A DNA stretch of 64,000 bases, from contig NDFF03000033.1 of NCBI GenBank assembly GCA_002150815.3, positions 496,001-560,000 on the forward strand, in the 5' to 3' direction. A program made the position numbers and the translations under genes. A model generated the notes under the pieces. That model ran no database searches and had not been told where the DNA came from. It saw nothing but the letters and a program-made list of their open reading frames with translations. This document shows positions 1-10,359 of this stretch, piece by piece (positions within the stretch are counted from its first letter, which is position 1; each line of letters begins with the position of its first letter). The stretch comes from Grammothele lineata. Its lineage: Eukaryota; Basidiomycota; Agaricomycetes; Polyporales; Polyporaceae.

Positions 1-1067
1 GGACACGTTCGCAAGGTCCAACTCGACTTGGCTCGGGTTTCGTGGGTGTGTCAAGTCCAAGGCACCCGAGACGCAGTGCCCGTGGAGCACTTCCCGTCCG
101 AAGCCGCCGGGACGCCACATTCAACGCGCACCGTGCTCGCCGCGCCCGTTCCCACCGCGCGAGCGACGGCCGGGTGCAGACGGTGGATGCCAGGCACGGC
201 GTGCGCGGGGTCTCGTACGGCGCCGCCCACGTCGCATATTCCAACGGCGCGCACGGCGACCGCGTGTGACGATGTCGATGGGCGGCGGCATGTCTCGAAC
301 GTGCGAGGAGGCGCAGATGCGAGCGCGAGCGGTGCGCACGGACCACGGAACATGGAACCGCGGACCGCGGGCAGACACGCCGAGGGTACATAATTACAAC
401 GTTTACGCCTAGCCGTAGGTCGATTCGCAGGGGCTCAAACACATCCGAAGGGCGGTACGGCTCCCCGGGGACGTTCTGCATGTATTGGACCACACTTGTG
501 CGCTCGCGCGCGGGATTGTGTGAATCTCAACCACAACGGACGGCGACTACACACGAGGCGCGCGGGGTGCGGGCGGGAGCAGCAGCATCGGACGCTGAGG
601 GAGCGGGATGCCGTAAGATGGCGCGGTCGCGGTTCGCGTCTTCATGAAGGCTGGAACCAATGGACGCCGCGACGAAGCTCGACGGGCACCACCGAGTCTT
701 CGCTCACCGGTGCAGTTGCGGCGCGCGGTGCGGCACGAAGGCTCTCGCCTTGCCTTCGCACGGTCTCGGGCGTTCTCAGATCTCAGAACGGGGTCCCGAA
801 ATTCGCGCGATGGGAAAGGAATGCTCTCAGTCAGTAGAGTTCTACTGCCGGGCTACTGCGTCGCGTCCCACATAGGACCGCTCCACGACACGGCGATCTG
901 AAGGGGTCAATAATACACACTGCCTCGCGCACTTGCGAAGAGGTGCAGAAGTTCAGCAGGGGTCTGGACGTCTGAACGGTGATTGCTTCGAACGGCGGTG
1001 CGGCCGTGGTAAGGCATAAGGCGTAAAGAGTTTAGAGACTAAGTTCAAACCACGAGCGGCGGCTTGG
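1..1067. other. Left edge, no supported gene
   Basis: I see no recognisable protein in this stretch. Open frames exist on both strands, but they overlap one another, are rich in Arg/Ala/Pro as expected from GC-rich DNA, begin at non-ATG codons and match no family I know. No tRNA or repeat was recognised. Confidence 0.5.
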
Positions 1068-2669
1068 CTACTGCATTGTGACACGTTGCAGATATTCGCG
1101 CCACGGCCAGCGCGCTGAGCATGAATTCGAACATACTACTTCGATGACCATTGGCCGTAGGCTCGTGCACAACAGTACATAATGTGAGAATGGAAGGTCG
1201 GGCCGGGGAGAGCTACGGTGATAGACGGCCAGAGGTACATAGGATAGAACCGCGGGGCCAGCAGGTGGGGAAGCGACTAGACCCAATGGAGGGTGAGCTG
1301 GCCGGCGGCGGTGCAGATGGTGGTGGCGCGTGAAGGAGGGGACAGAGTTGCGGACGTGACAGGTGTTTGGGCCCATTGAGTGATGATCAGCTCGCACTCT
1401 GAGCTTGTTCGAGTGCCTCCAAGTACTGGCCGAGCGGAAATAGCGTGGTGTCACGAACTTGATGGGCGGGGCCTGAAAGACGGAACTTGTCCCCATCTCC
1501 GAGGTCATTATCGAACCTGGAGAGGGACAGCTGGTGGCCAGGGGACGAGAAATGAGACTGACAGCCGTCATCAGCATCTCTGCATCGCCCCCGGCCTGCT
1601 CCTGCCATTGTACCGGCCCAAGCCGCCGGATCGAATTCAGGGTGTCTGTGGGCTCATCTGTTATTTTAATCTCGCTGTGGTTGAATCCTATAATGCGCAG
1701 GGGACACGGGGCATGTTCGACAGCACAATATGTCGCAATTCCATTTAGGTCTTTCAAAGCAGAGTGTTAGCTAGACTCAACTTTGTGCGTGTGCTCTTCT
1801 TAGAAGTCCGACCTTCGTCCGAGAGCACCCAGCGGGCAAGCTTGCCGAGAAGCGTACGCCGCCTATGGGCTTCCGTCCAATGTATATGCTCCTTTCCAAG
1901 AGGGATCTCATCTGCATCGAGCCCCCTGAGAGCTAGTATGACTTCGCTTTTGGTTGTTGTCGGAACGAAAGCAGATGAGCACAACAGACATTTATGTGAA
2001 CCACTCCACATACTTACCAGTTACAGATCCATTCCTGAACGACACTGTCATGCCAAATTGGCCCAGTATCACACAAAGGTACCAATATGCGGCCAGTTGA
2101 CCTTGCACATTTGTGCAGGGAACCCGAGGTGTGGATGATAGGTCCCACACCGCAATTCCCGCGATGCTGCGATCATGAGCTGCCAATATCTTGCGTAAGA
2201 TATTTTCTAACTCAGCGTAGACGCTCTCCTGTAGGTAACCCGAAAGCTTCCTCCAGTAGACGAATGTCAGTAAGCAGACGAGGCGGTGAACATGACGCGA
2301 GGTCGCGAGCTGGGTCTCCTCCCACACGCCGTCAAAGTAACCATGCTTCGACCGTGCCTGCACGCGGTCTGGCCACCCGTCGGCCAAAACCTGATCGCCT
2401 ATCAAAGTAGTGACCCTCTCATTGCGTAGTTTGTGGGATGTTGTGTCCACTTTAGTCAGAGGTACGTACGATGATGCATGATTTGAGGACCAGTTAAGGC
2501 ATGTGGCAAGACACGATAGTTCAGCAAAATCCCAGTACATACATCCTGTGAGCAGCTGGCACGGGGCTATGGGACGAGACGTCAGCTCAGCATCAGGGCC
2601 GGATGAAAGCTGGAGAACAAACCCAAAAATTCGACCTGAACACACGCGTCGTTCTCGTAGCCCATGCAT
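1068..2669 (-). CDS. Candidate multi-exon gene of unknown function
   Basis: I do not recognise this gene. A minus-strand frame of about 225 codons (2669 down to about 2015) has mixed, protein-like composition, unlike the Arg/Pro-rich shadow frames around it. Near its end it meets a strong consensus donor (GTAAGTATG, around 2015). Two further minus-strand frames follow, 2011-1754 and 1757-1068. The second appears to start after a plausible acceptor (TTGAAAG near 1755) and contains segments such as HAPCPLRIIGFNHSEIK. Exon borders and the start codon could not be fixed, and no catalytic motif, signal peptide or clear membrane segment is visible. It could be a degraded lineage-specific gene. The coding call rests only on composition plus the splice-like donor. 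Confidence 0.3.
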
Positions 2670-2696
2670 ACCAGTCCGTTACTGCGTCAAGTAACG

Positions 2697-3987
2697 TCAG
2701 TCGTACCCCCTTCGTTTAACTCTAGGGGGAGTGTCATCGTCTCGTCGCGATATCCGCCTGTCGCCGTCGACATAAGCAGGGTCCCTCGGCAGTGAGCGGG
2801 GCGTGACGCTGCGTGAGCGGGGTCTAGGAGAACGGGCTCGTCGGGGTGGGGAAGTCGAACGTTCGCGAGATCTACTGCTGCGTCTCCGTGGAGGGGAGTC
2901 ATTGGGCCGACGGCCGGCAGTATCGCGATCGCGTCTCCTCTCCGGCTCGTCATTGCGTTCACGAACAGGCGGCGTACGGCTGCGTGACCGGCGATGGCCT
3001 CTAGGCGAGGCGCTTCTGCGCCGCCGGTCGAGACCTCCTACGCCACCCAAGGAACTGAGGAGTTCCTCGACGCCCTTCATGCCCGCTGACTTGCCCTTCT
3101 CCTTGCCCTTCTCCTTGCGGAGGCGCTTTCGCTCCTTTCTCGCACGCCGTTCCTCCGGGGTTTCGTCCTTGTGTTTCCCTTTAGATTTAGATTTCTTGCC
3201 TTTCTTCGCCACCTTCTCCTCCTTCCACTTCGCGATGAGGTAGTCCCGCATGGGGTCCTCAGGATCAACATCCGGCCCAGAAGATGCCGAAGAGTCTGAA
3301 GCATTGCCTTCATCTGACCATGGCAACGACATGTCAGAATGGATGCAATGTTGCTGGGTGGAGCTCAGGCTGGGCACGTCGAGCGAGAAGACTCACCAAC
3401 GATCATCTGCGGCTTCGCATTCAAACTCTGTTCTTCCGCCTCTTGCCATTCCCCGTCCTCCCCTTTGGTCTTGGGCTGTTTGTAATTCTTAACGTGATCC
3501 ACGCGGAGGGTCCTATCTAGGACCTTCGCCCCGTTCAGATTGTCTACCGCGAGAACAGTTGAGCGCTGGTCCTCATACATTAGGAAGCCGAATCCTTTCG
3601 GCTTTCCGGTTTCCTTGTCGCGTGGGAGGTTCACGTCCATGACCTCGCCATATCTCAAAAGGAGGGACGTGTAGGTTAACATGCACAAATGGAATGACGG
3701 CGGAAGCGAACGCACTGTGAGAAGATAGTAATCACGTCGCCTTCGGTAAGCTCTCGTGGAAGCCCTCCAACAAAGATGTATGCAGAGTCTAGAGAGGGTG
3801 GTTGGACTATGAGACGCGTCACTCAGCCTTAGATGCACTGAGTTGTACCCTTGTATTCGTCATGCCATGACCCCTTCGAACCCAATTCGAGTTCCCTCTC
3901 ATTAATCTTGTTGATTTCCCGGACTACACTTTGACACAAAAATGTCAGCAGCAACGCATACGTGACGAAAACAGAAACCTACTTCAT
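2697..3987 (-). CDS. IST3: Ist3/RBMX2-type spliceosomal RRM protein (RES complex)
   Basis: RNA-binding protein of the U2 snRNP-associated RES complex (yeast Ist3, human RBMX2), which acts in the activated spliceosome and in pre-mRNA retention in the nucleus. I read five exons: 3987-3983, 3928-3849, 3788-3716, 3653-3397 and 3313-2697; the frame closes to 343 aa. The first coding exon holds only ATG plus two bases. The N-terminus reads MNVVREINKINERELELG, typical of the family. A single RRM follows (about residues 30-115) with RNP2 AYIFVGGLP and RNP1 KGFGFLMY, and is itself interrupted by an intron. The C-terminal half is a Lys-rich then Arg/Ser-rich tail with SRSR and SPPRR runs, as in RBMX2 and longer than in yeast Ist3. 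It is divergent from eIF3d, with about 216 bp between the start codons. Confidence 0.9.
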
Positions 3988-4203
3988 CGTGGACAGTGTC
4001 AGAAGCAGAGAGAGACACGGAGAGTCTGAGACTGAGCTCGCCACAGCACCAGCCACAGCACGTGCGCGTCTACTCAACACTCGATTCGGGACTCCGCGCG
4101 CCTACTAAATTTTGTCTCTGTAGTGCTCGCTGATCTCTCTTCGTCTCAATCGTCCTCCGCAAGCCTACTCACTCGCACTTGCTTTCAAAAGGAGGAAGGC
4201 ACA
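3988..4203. promoter_or_regulatory. Bidirectional promoter of IST3 and eIF3d
   Basis: The 216 bp between the two divergent start codons must hold both promoters and both 5' leaders. No TATA box is evident. Pyrimidine-rich stretches occur near the eIF3d start (around 4130-4165). This is inferred from gene arrangement only. Confidence 0.5.
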
Positions 4204-6639
4204 ATGGCTTCCTTCTCTCTTCCGCAGATCAACGATAACCCCGATGGCGGTTGGGGCCCGTCGTCCTCCAACTTGCCCTCACAATTCAAGTTCAAGGACA
4301 TTCCCTACGCGCCATACTCCAAATCGGACAAACTTGGTCGTTTCGCGGATTGGAACGATATCTCCGGAGACCGGCCCACCAACCTTGGTCTCTCTGCTGG
4401 CACTGGAGCTGCGCAGACACGAGGCGGGCCAGGCGGTCGCAGGCGCGAGGGTCAAGCTGCGTTTGGCAGCGGAACAGCCAGTGCATTTGCCTACTTCCAC
4501 GCGGAGGACGAGTCTAGCTTCTCGCTCGTCGACAACAAGGCTAGCGCGACACGGCGTGGCGGCCCCATGTCTCGTGGGCGCACGGGAGGGAGGGGAGGTA
4601 CCTCTTACGGCCGGGGTGGAAGTGCTCAGCGCGGCGGTGGACGTGGTGGATTTTCTGGCGGACGCGGCGGTGGAGGTCAGCGTGGCGGCAGAAGGGGCTG
4701 GAGAGATTGGGAGAAGGTGTGTATATCACGTCTTCACGGACCCTTGACCAGGTCATCTGAAGGTCTTTCTTCACTGCGTTCGGCATCGTAGACCGGTCGT
4801 GCGCGTGAATCCTCTGTCGCAATCTCTCCTGATTGGGCTATGCTCGAGGAAGTCGAATTCCACCGCCTGGCAAAGCTTCGCATGGAAGTGGACGAACCCG
4901 AAGATCTGTGAGTGTGTTCGTCCTCCCTCTGACGATCGTTTCCTCAATATTTTCCACAGCGAGACCTACGGCCGTGTTTACCCATACGATAAGACCTATG
5001 ACCGTATCTCAACGAGGTCTGAGAAGCCTTTACAGCTGCTCGACCGCATTAAGTACAACCCTACGACTTCGGATGATCCTGTGATCCAGTCGGTGAGCCC
5101 AAGACCACTTTATTGACGAGCATGAACCTAGAAAAGAACTCATGTGTTCTCTCCAGCTGGCATCGAAGGACACCGCGACGATCTATACAACTGACGTCAT
5201 TCTCAGTGTCCTGATGTGCGCTCCTCGCTCTGTTTACCCGTGGGATATAGTCGTGATCCGCGAAGGCGACAAGCTGTTCTTCGACAAGCGCGACGGGGGA
5301 CCTTTCGACACCGTCACAGTCAACGAAAATGCCGCCGATCCTCCTCAGGACGCGTCTACCGTTAATCCCAACAATCCGAACGAGAAGGTCGCCGCACCGG
5401 AGACTCCGTCGATCAACACAGCCACCTCGTTGTCGTTGGAGGCGACTTACATTAATCAAAACTTCTCATTCCAAACCGTCACCGAGACCCCGCCTCCTCC
5501 GGCTGTGGATTTCTCAAAACCTAACCCGTTTTACGGGCCTGACGAGACTGAACCACTGGCCTCTTGCGGTTACCGGTATCGCGTCTTCGACCTCGGCCTG
5601 ACGGAGGACGAGGACATGAAGCTTTGCGTCCGTACCGAGGTCGACGCGTATAGCTCTGGACAAGATCCTCGCCAGGGCCGCGGCCTTGTAACCATTCGTG
5701 CGCTCAACGAGTTCGATCCGCGCGCTCCGGGCGCGGGTGGAGCGCCAGACTGGCGCACGAAGCTCGACTCACAGCGCGGTGCTGTCGTAGCGACTGAGAT
5801 GAAGAACAACAGCTGCAAGCTTGCCAAGTGGACGGTGCAGAGCGTGCTCGCTGGCGCTGATACTCTCAAAATTGGGTCCGTGTTCCCTGTTTCATGTTTA
5901 CGGTCGTTCAAGCTAATTTGCGGCTCCGCACCCGTTTCTAGCTGGATTTCTCGTGTCAACCCTCGTGACAACACGCGCCACGTTATTTTGAGCACGACGT
6001 CGACTCGCCCGGCAGACTTCGCGGCGCAGCTCAACGTGTCGCTTGCTAACGGGTGGGGTATCGTCCGCACGGTGGCCGATATGTGTATGAAGCAGCCGGA
6101 GGGCAAGTACGTGCTTGTCAAGGATCCCAATAAGGTGCGTACGCGTTTGCTTGTATGCTCATCTATCTGCTCCTGTTGGGTACCTCCTGCGTCCCGTTGT
6201 GACCTGGAGCGTGACGCGTGTTCCACCCTGCGACGGGGTTTGTGCGTCCATGCATCACCGCGCGATTACCGCCGTTTATCTGCTGCGGCTGCGTGCGCCC
6301 ACCGTCTCCCATGCAACCTGTGGTTGCCATTGTTTGGGGCTCCCTTCCTACCGTATGTGGAAGGTGAAATTCAAGGCAATGGAGCGCGATATACATTTGG
6401 CAGGGGCGTACCGTCGCGGGATTATCTTGCTACTTACTGCGCTATCGCCGGGCACGGCTTGAGCATACTGTCGTGCAATCTTCTTCCCCTTCATCTGACG
6501 TTTCTGCATCACTGAACTAACGTTATGGCGTGCCTTTCTCCTCCAGCCTGTTCTTCGCCTCTATGCGGTCCCGGCGAACGCCTTCACGGCCGAAGACGAC
6601 GAAGACGACGCAGGCGAAGACGGTGAAGATATGGAGTAG
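4204..6639 (+). CDS. MOE1: Translation initiation factor eIF3 subunit d
   Basis: eIF3d binds the 40S ribosome and mRNA, and in animals can bind the mRNA cap. Six exons: 4204-4716, 4792-4907, 4960-5092, 5157-5875, 5942-6134 and 6547-6639; the frame closes to 588 aa, normal for fungal eIF3d. The start is chosen at MASFSLPQINDNPDGGWGP, the conserved family N-terminus. Residues about 110-170 form an RGG-rich RNA-binding tract. The rest matches the family: ETYGRVYPYDKTYDRIS, then DVILSVLMCAPRSVYPWDIV, then WISRVNPRDNTRHVIL, and a KDPNK-PVLRLYAVP junction before an acidic tail. Intron 4 (5876-5941, 66 nt) is a multiple of three without a stop. Intron 5 (412 nt) is much longer than the others. S. 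pombe calls this gene moe1. Confidence 0.95.
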
Positions 6640-8578
6640 ACGTGGACTCAGGCAGAATCTTGGTAACCCCAAAGCGGTACTGACAGCATGTGTATACCTT
6701 ACACCCCTGTAGCGCACTCACGTACACGATATTTTCGCGAACATGACTGTATTTCTACCCTCTCCACGGGTCTCCGCACGGATTGCGGCCGTTCCGTTTC
6801 ATTTATCGTGATTACGGCAAGCGGGACGCTAGAAGGTCAGTGCGGGCTTTCAGGAAGCATCCGATTGACCGCCGCCAGCGCACCAGTACTGCGTAGTCAG
6901 ACCATTCGTCACCGACTTGCGCTGAAATGCGGACGGATTCAAATGAATGGCGGATATATCCGAGATAAACGCAACCGATGCGACGTAGGGCGCGTTTGAA
7001 GGGTCGGCGTGTGTGGTACCGCGGTCAGCTGACACGCGCCGCACGCAAGTTGCGCGTAACGTGCTGACCAGCTCTCGCTCTCGACCCTGCGTGCATGCGC
7101 CGTCCGGGCGGTTGGTTTGGTAGCCGAGGCGGAGGGGTAGAGAGCGTAAGCGCAATCCAGGAACCGAGGCGCGAAGTTTACCATCGGCTGCACGCGGAGA
7201 GGAGGGACCTGGAGGGACCGGCAGGCACGGTTCCTCCTGTCGAGAGATCACTTCGATGCGGGGACGTTCCAGCGTTTACGATGAGGTGCCAAGTCGATGT
7301 TTACGGAGAAAACTCGTAGAGCCTAGAAGATCTCGTCGTCCCTTCATCTGTCATACGGGTATGTGGGGATGCGGGGATACGAAGATGCAGGCTTCGCTCG
7401 TGTCGGTCGTGCCGACAAGTAGGATGGCGAGAAGCTGACACAAGGCGTTTGAACGTGCATGGGAGAGCGACACATGCAACACGTCGAGCGTGTCGATAAC
7501 ACCTGGGCCAACGCGCTTCACGGCGTGCCGCACAACGCGTCCGTAACTCGGGCCCTTTGTGGCGCCAAGGGCGTGCAATGGCATGGGGGCGGTGGCCGTC
7601 TCCGTCTCCAGAGACAAGCCGAGCGCGTCTCCGAAGTCGAATCCTGGCGACCACTGTCAAAACAACGGCCAAAGTTCAGCGGTGGGGTTCAGGGTTCAGG
7701 AGCAACCTTCGCATTATTCGCTCAATTGCGAGCGTTCACTTCCCTGACGCTCCAGGATCTGGACGAGCGTTGAACGCCGTTGGACGCCCAGTTCAAGTTT
7801 GGCGCCCTCAAGAACAGGCTGCATCAGTTGATCCTCCTGGTGATGCCAGATGGTTTCGCACGAGTGGGCCGGCTCTAAAGCCTCAAGGAGTTCCCCTCGC
7901 CCGCGCTCCGGATCCCGGCGGCCCCAAACGGGCGGCGAGCGGATCTGAGGAGGAGGGCCCGACAGATTGTGACACACCAGCGGTTGTCAAACGCGACCGC
8001 GACGGGCGCCATGCAGCTCGACGCTAGACGCTGCTAGACGTTGGCTTGAACACCGACGGTAACTTGCGCCCGGCGCGGTAGGCCTCGGACCGACGACGCT
8101 GGGCGACGTCCGGTCCCGTCGCCAGCGACGGGTTCTGCACATCGATCTGCGGTCGCCGTCGTATGGGGCAAGCCCCTTCGGTGCGGCTTGCATAACAAAT
8201 GTCGCCATGCTACGGAGTGGACAGGGACGAACGAAAGCAATCGATACCAAATGTCGTATGTGCGTACATTCCATTGTGCCGTCCACTGCGCAGGAGCGAC
8301 GCAGAAGGGGCACCCCACGCCGACGCGTCGGGTCCCCGCTACGACGTCTGGGCCGCCAGAAGCGTCTCCGCTGCAGCTTCGATGTTCGGGCTGAAACAGA
8401 CCCATCAGCGTCCCGCATTGCCCTACGCACGCATGCACAGACAAAAATCGAGCAAGAGAAACGCGTGGGGAGGCGTGGGGGGCCAGAAGCCCGTCGCCCA
8501 TCGCGACGGCAGCGCGGCATGCCGCGCAGAAGAAGCAGGGCGCGAGGGGAAGCAGGGGGAAGCGCGAGCGTGCAGGGA
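6640..8578. other. Intergenic between eIF3d and Dsc2, no supported gene
   Basis: Convergent gene ends (eIF3d plus, Dsc2 minus) are separated by 1.9 kb. Frames of 60-150 codons occur on both strands, but they overlap, lack recognisable motifs and have Arg-rich shadow composition. I cannot support a gene here. Confidence 0.5.
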
Positions 8579-10359
8579 TCAGCGATCACGAAGCTTCTTC
8601 CTCTGCTCAGGTCGATCACGGGCCCCCGCTGTCCTGCGAGCCGCGGCCTCCAGTGGAAAACCTTCCTCCTCCCTTCCAAGCGCGCTGACACTTACTCCTG
8701 CTCCCTGTCTCAGGCACGCCTCCACGAAGACGGAAATATGGGCATTTGCGGGCATGGGGAGGCACCATCGCGCGACGGGTGCCTGCCCACGCACAGGACG
8801 GAACGGAGAGGGCGAAAATGAAGCCGGCATGCACTGAAGTGAAGCACTCACCTCCGCTGGAGCACCCCGAGCACGACCTCGCGGTCGATGTCCGGGAACA
8901 TGCCCGTCAGTATACCGATCTCGGCCTCGTTCGGCGCGCGCACTGTCGCCCCGTTCTGCGCGACAGGCCGCGTCCCGCTCGCCAGCTCCGACATCCATTG
9001 CCGCACGACGCCTCTGCCCCCGCGTGCGTCCGAGCCCGTCTCTGCAGGCGCATCGGCGGCGGGCCTGTCAACAGCCCCAGGAATGGGTGGCATTGCGGTG
9101 CGGGGTAGCCTGCGCCTGCTCGCGGGCCGCGCGGTCGTGACGACCTCGTCCTCATCAAGCCCGGCAGCCCTTTCGGCCCCAGCACCGCGAGCGCGTGTGC
9201 CCGCGTTCTGCGCGCGGGGCTCCGGGAGCACGCGGTTCGTCCGCCTCACGGGCCTGCCCTCACCCAAGAGGGGCTTGATCCACGTCCGCGCGAGCCTGAC
9301 CGTCCTGAGCCCGGCGGAAATTGGCGTTAGAGGTTTGGCATTGACGCCCGGGGAGGGACGAGCCTGGAGACGGTGACGCACCTCGGGGAAACCCGCCAGC
9401 TCTTCAGCTGGAGAAAGTCCGATCGGTATAGGTACCCTACGAGCACGCCAATTGCCGCTGGGAGGAGCATGGCAGGGAAGGGCCGCTGTGCGAGCTGGAG
9501 GGCAGGATATGTCAGTACGCGTGCTGCATTGTTACCGGGCTGCGGAGAGGAATGAAAATGTGAAACGCAACGGTCGCTTCAGCGACAGCTGCGGTCATTC
9601 TGAGCGAAATAGTACTTCCGAAGCGTATGCCCAGCACACATGGGGACACGTATAGGTGGAGTCCCTGGACACACAGACAGTACTCCGCCGAGAGAGAACA
9701 GAGACGCTCACCTGGAAAGCAAGAGCATACACCCAGATTTTGTCGCTCATGGAGACGCCAAAGATCCGGAAGTGGTACGCAGGTGGTACCAGTCGGACAT
9801 ACTGATACAGCGCCGCAAACATGATTGCGATTGGCCCAGGGGGTATATTGTTGAATAGCGATCGTGTAACAGGCGTGAGTTGTGCAAGTAGAATGGCCAC
9901 GAAGGAGATGAGCATGCTCATCAAGGTCGAGATAATGAAGAATGACTGCATGAGTCGTAAGTGAATGTATTCCAAGCGGCAGCGATATCGACTAACCGCA
10001 TATTTGATGCTTCCGAATGCTCGTTCAACTGGGATACAGGCGTTGTACAAGAGTAGCTCAGTTAAGAGCAGGTCGCTAGAACTCGTGCAAACCAGGTGGT
10101 AAACCAATAGTCTCCAGTACTAGCAATACGTCAGCAGAGCATTACAAACACTTGAGAGCCCCTTACTTGGTGATGTTTTGATATGTGGGGTACCAACTGA
10201 AGGTTGAGATAGTGCTTTAAATCGAAAATGCCGACCGCTATGGATGTCAAAGCGATCCCAAACATGAAACCTGCAAATAGGCAAGCTGTCACCAGCTGCT
10301 ATAGATTGTATGTTCGTCAATCCCATACCCTTTGTTACCGAAGCATGTTCAAACGACAT
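8579..10359 (-). CDS. DSC2: Dsc2/UBAC2-like rhomboid pseudoprotease with UBA/CUE segment
   Basis: Probable subunit of the Golgi/ER Dsc E3 ubiquitin ligase complex, which in fungi supports SREBP cleavage and membrane-protein turnover. Seven exons: 10359-10329, 10270-10167, 10119-9997, 9945-9712, 9494-9382, 9304-8852 and 8684-8579; the frame closes to 387 aa. The N-terminus MSFEHASVTKG is followed by several membrane segments: FMFGIALTSIAVGIF, YWRLLVYHLVCTSSSDLLL with LLLYNACIPVERAFGSIKYA, SFFIISTLMSMLISFVAILL, and MLLPAAIGVLVGYLYRSDF. This is the UBAC2 rhomboid-like fold, and no catalytic GxSG is visible. After an Arg/Pro/Ala-rich linker comes EAEIGILTGMFPDIDREVVLGVLQR, the first two helices of a UBA/CUE domain with the MFP motif. 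The last exon (acceptor not pyrimidine-rich) gives a poor match to the third helix, so the C-terminus is uncertain. Confidence 0.82.

Noticed and set aside
1068..2669. FunK1-type fungal kinase
   Set aside because: A few words such as VDTTSHKLRNER recall the N-terminal part of that family, but no kinase loop motifs are present, so the name was not used.
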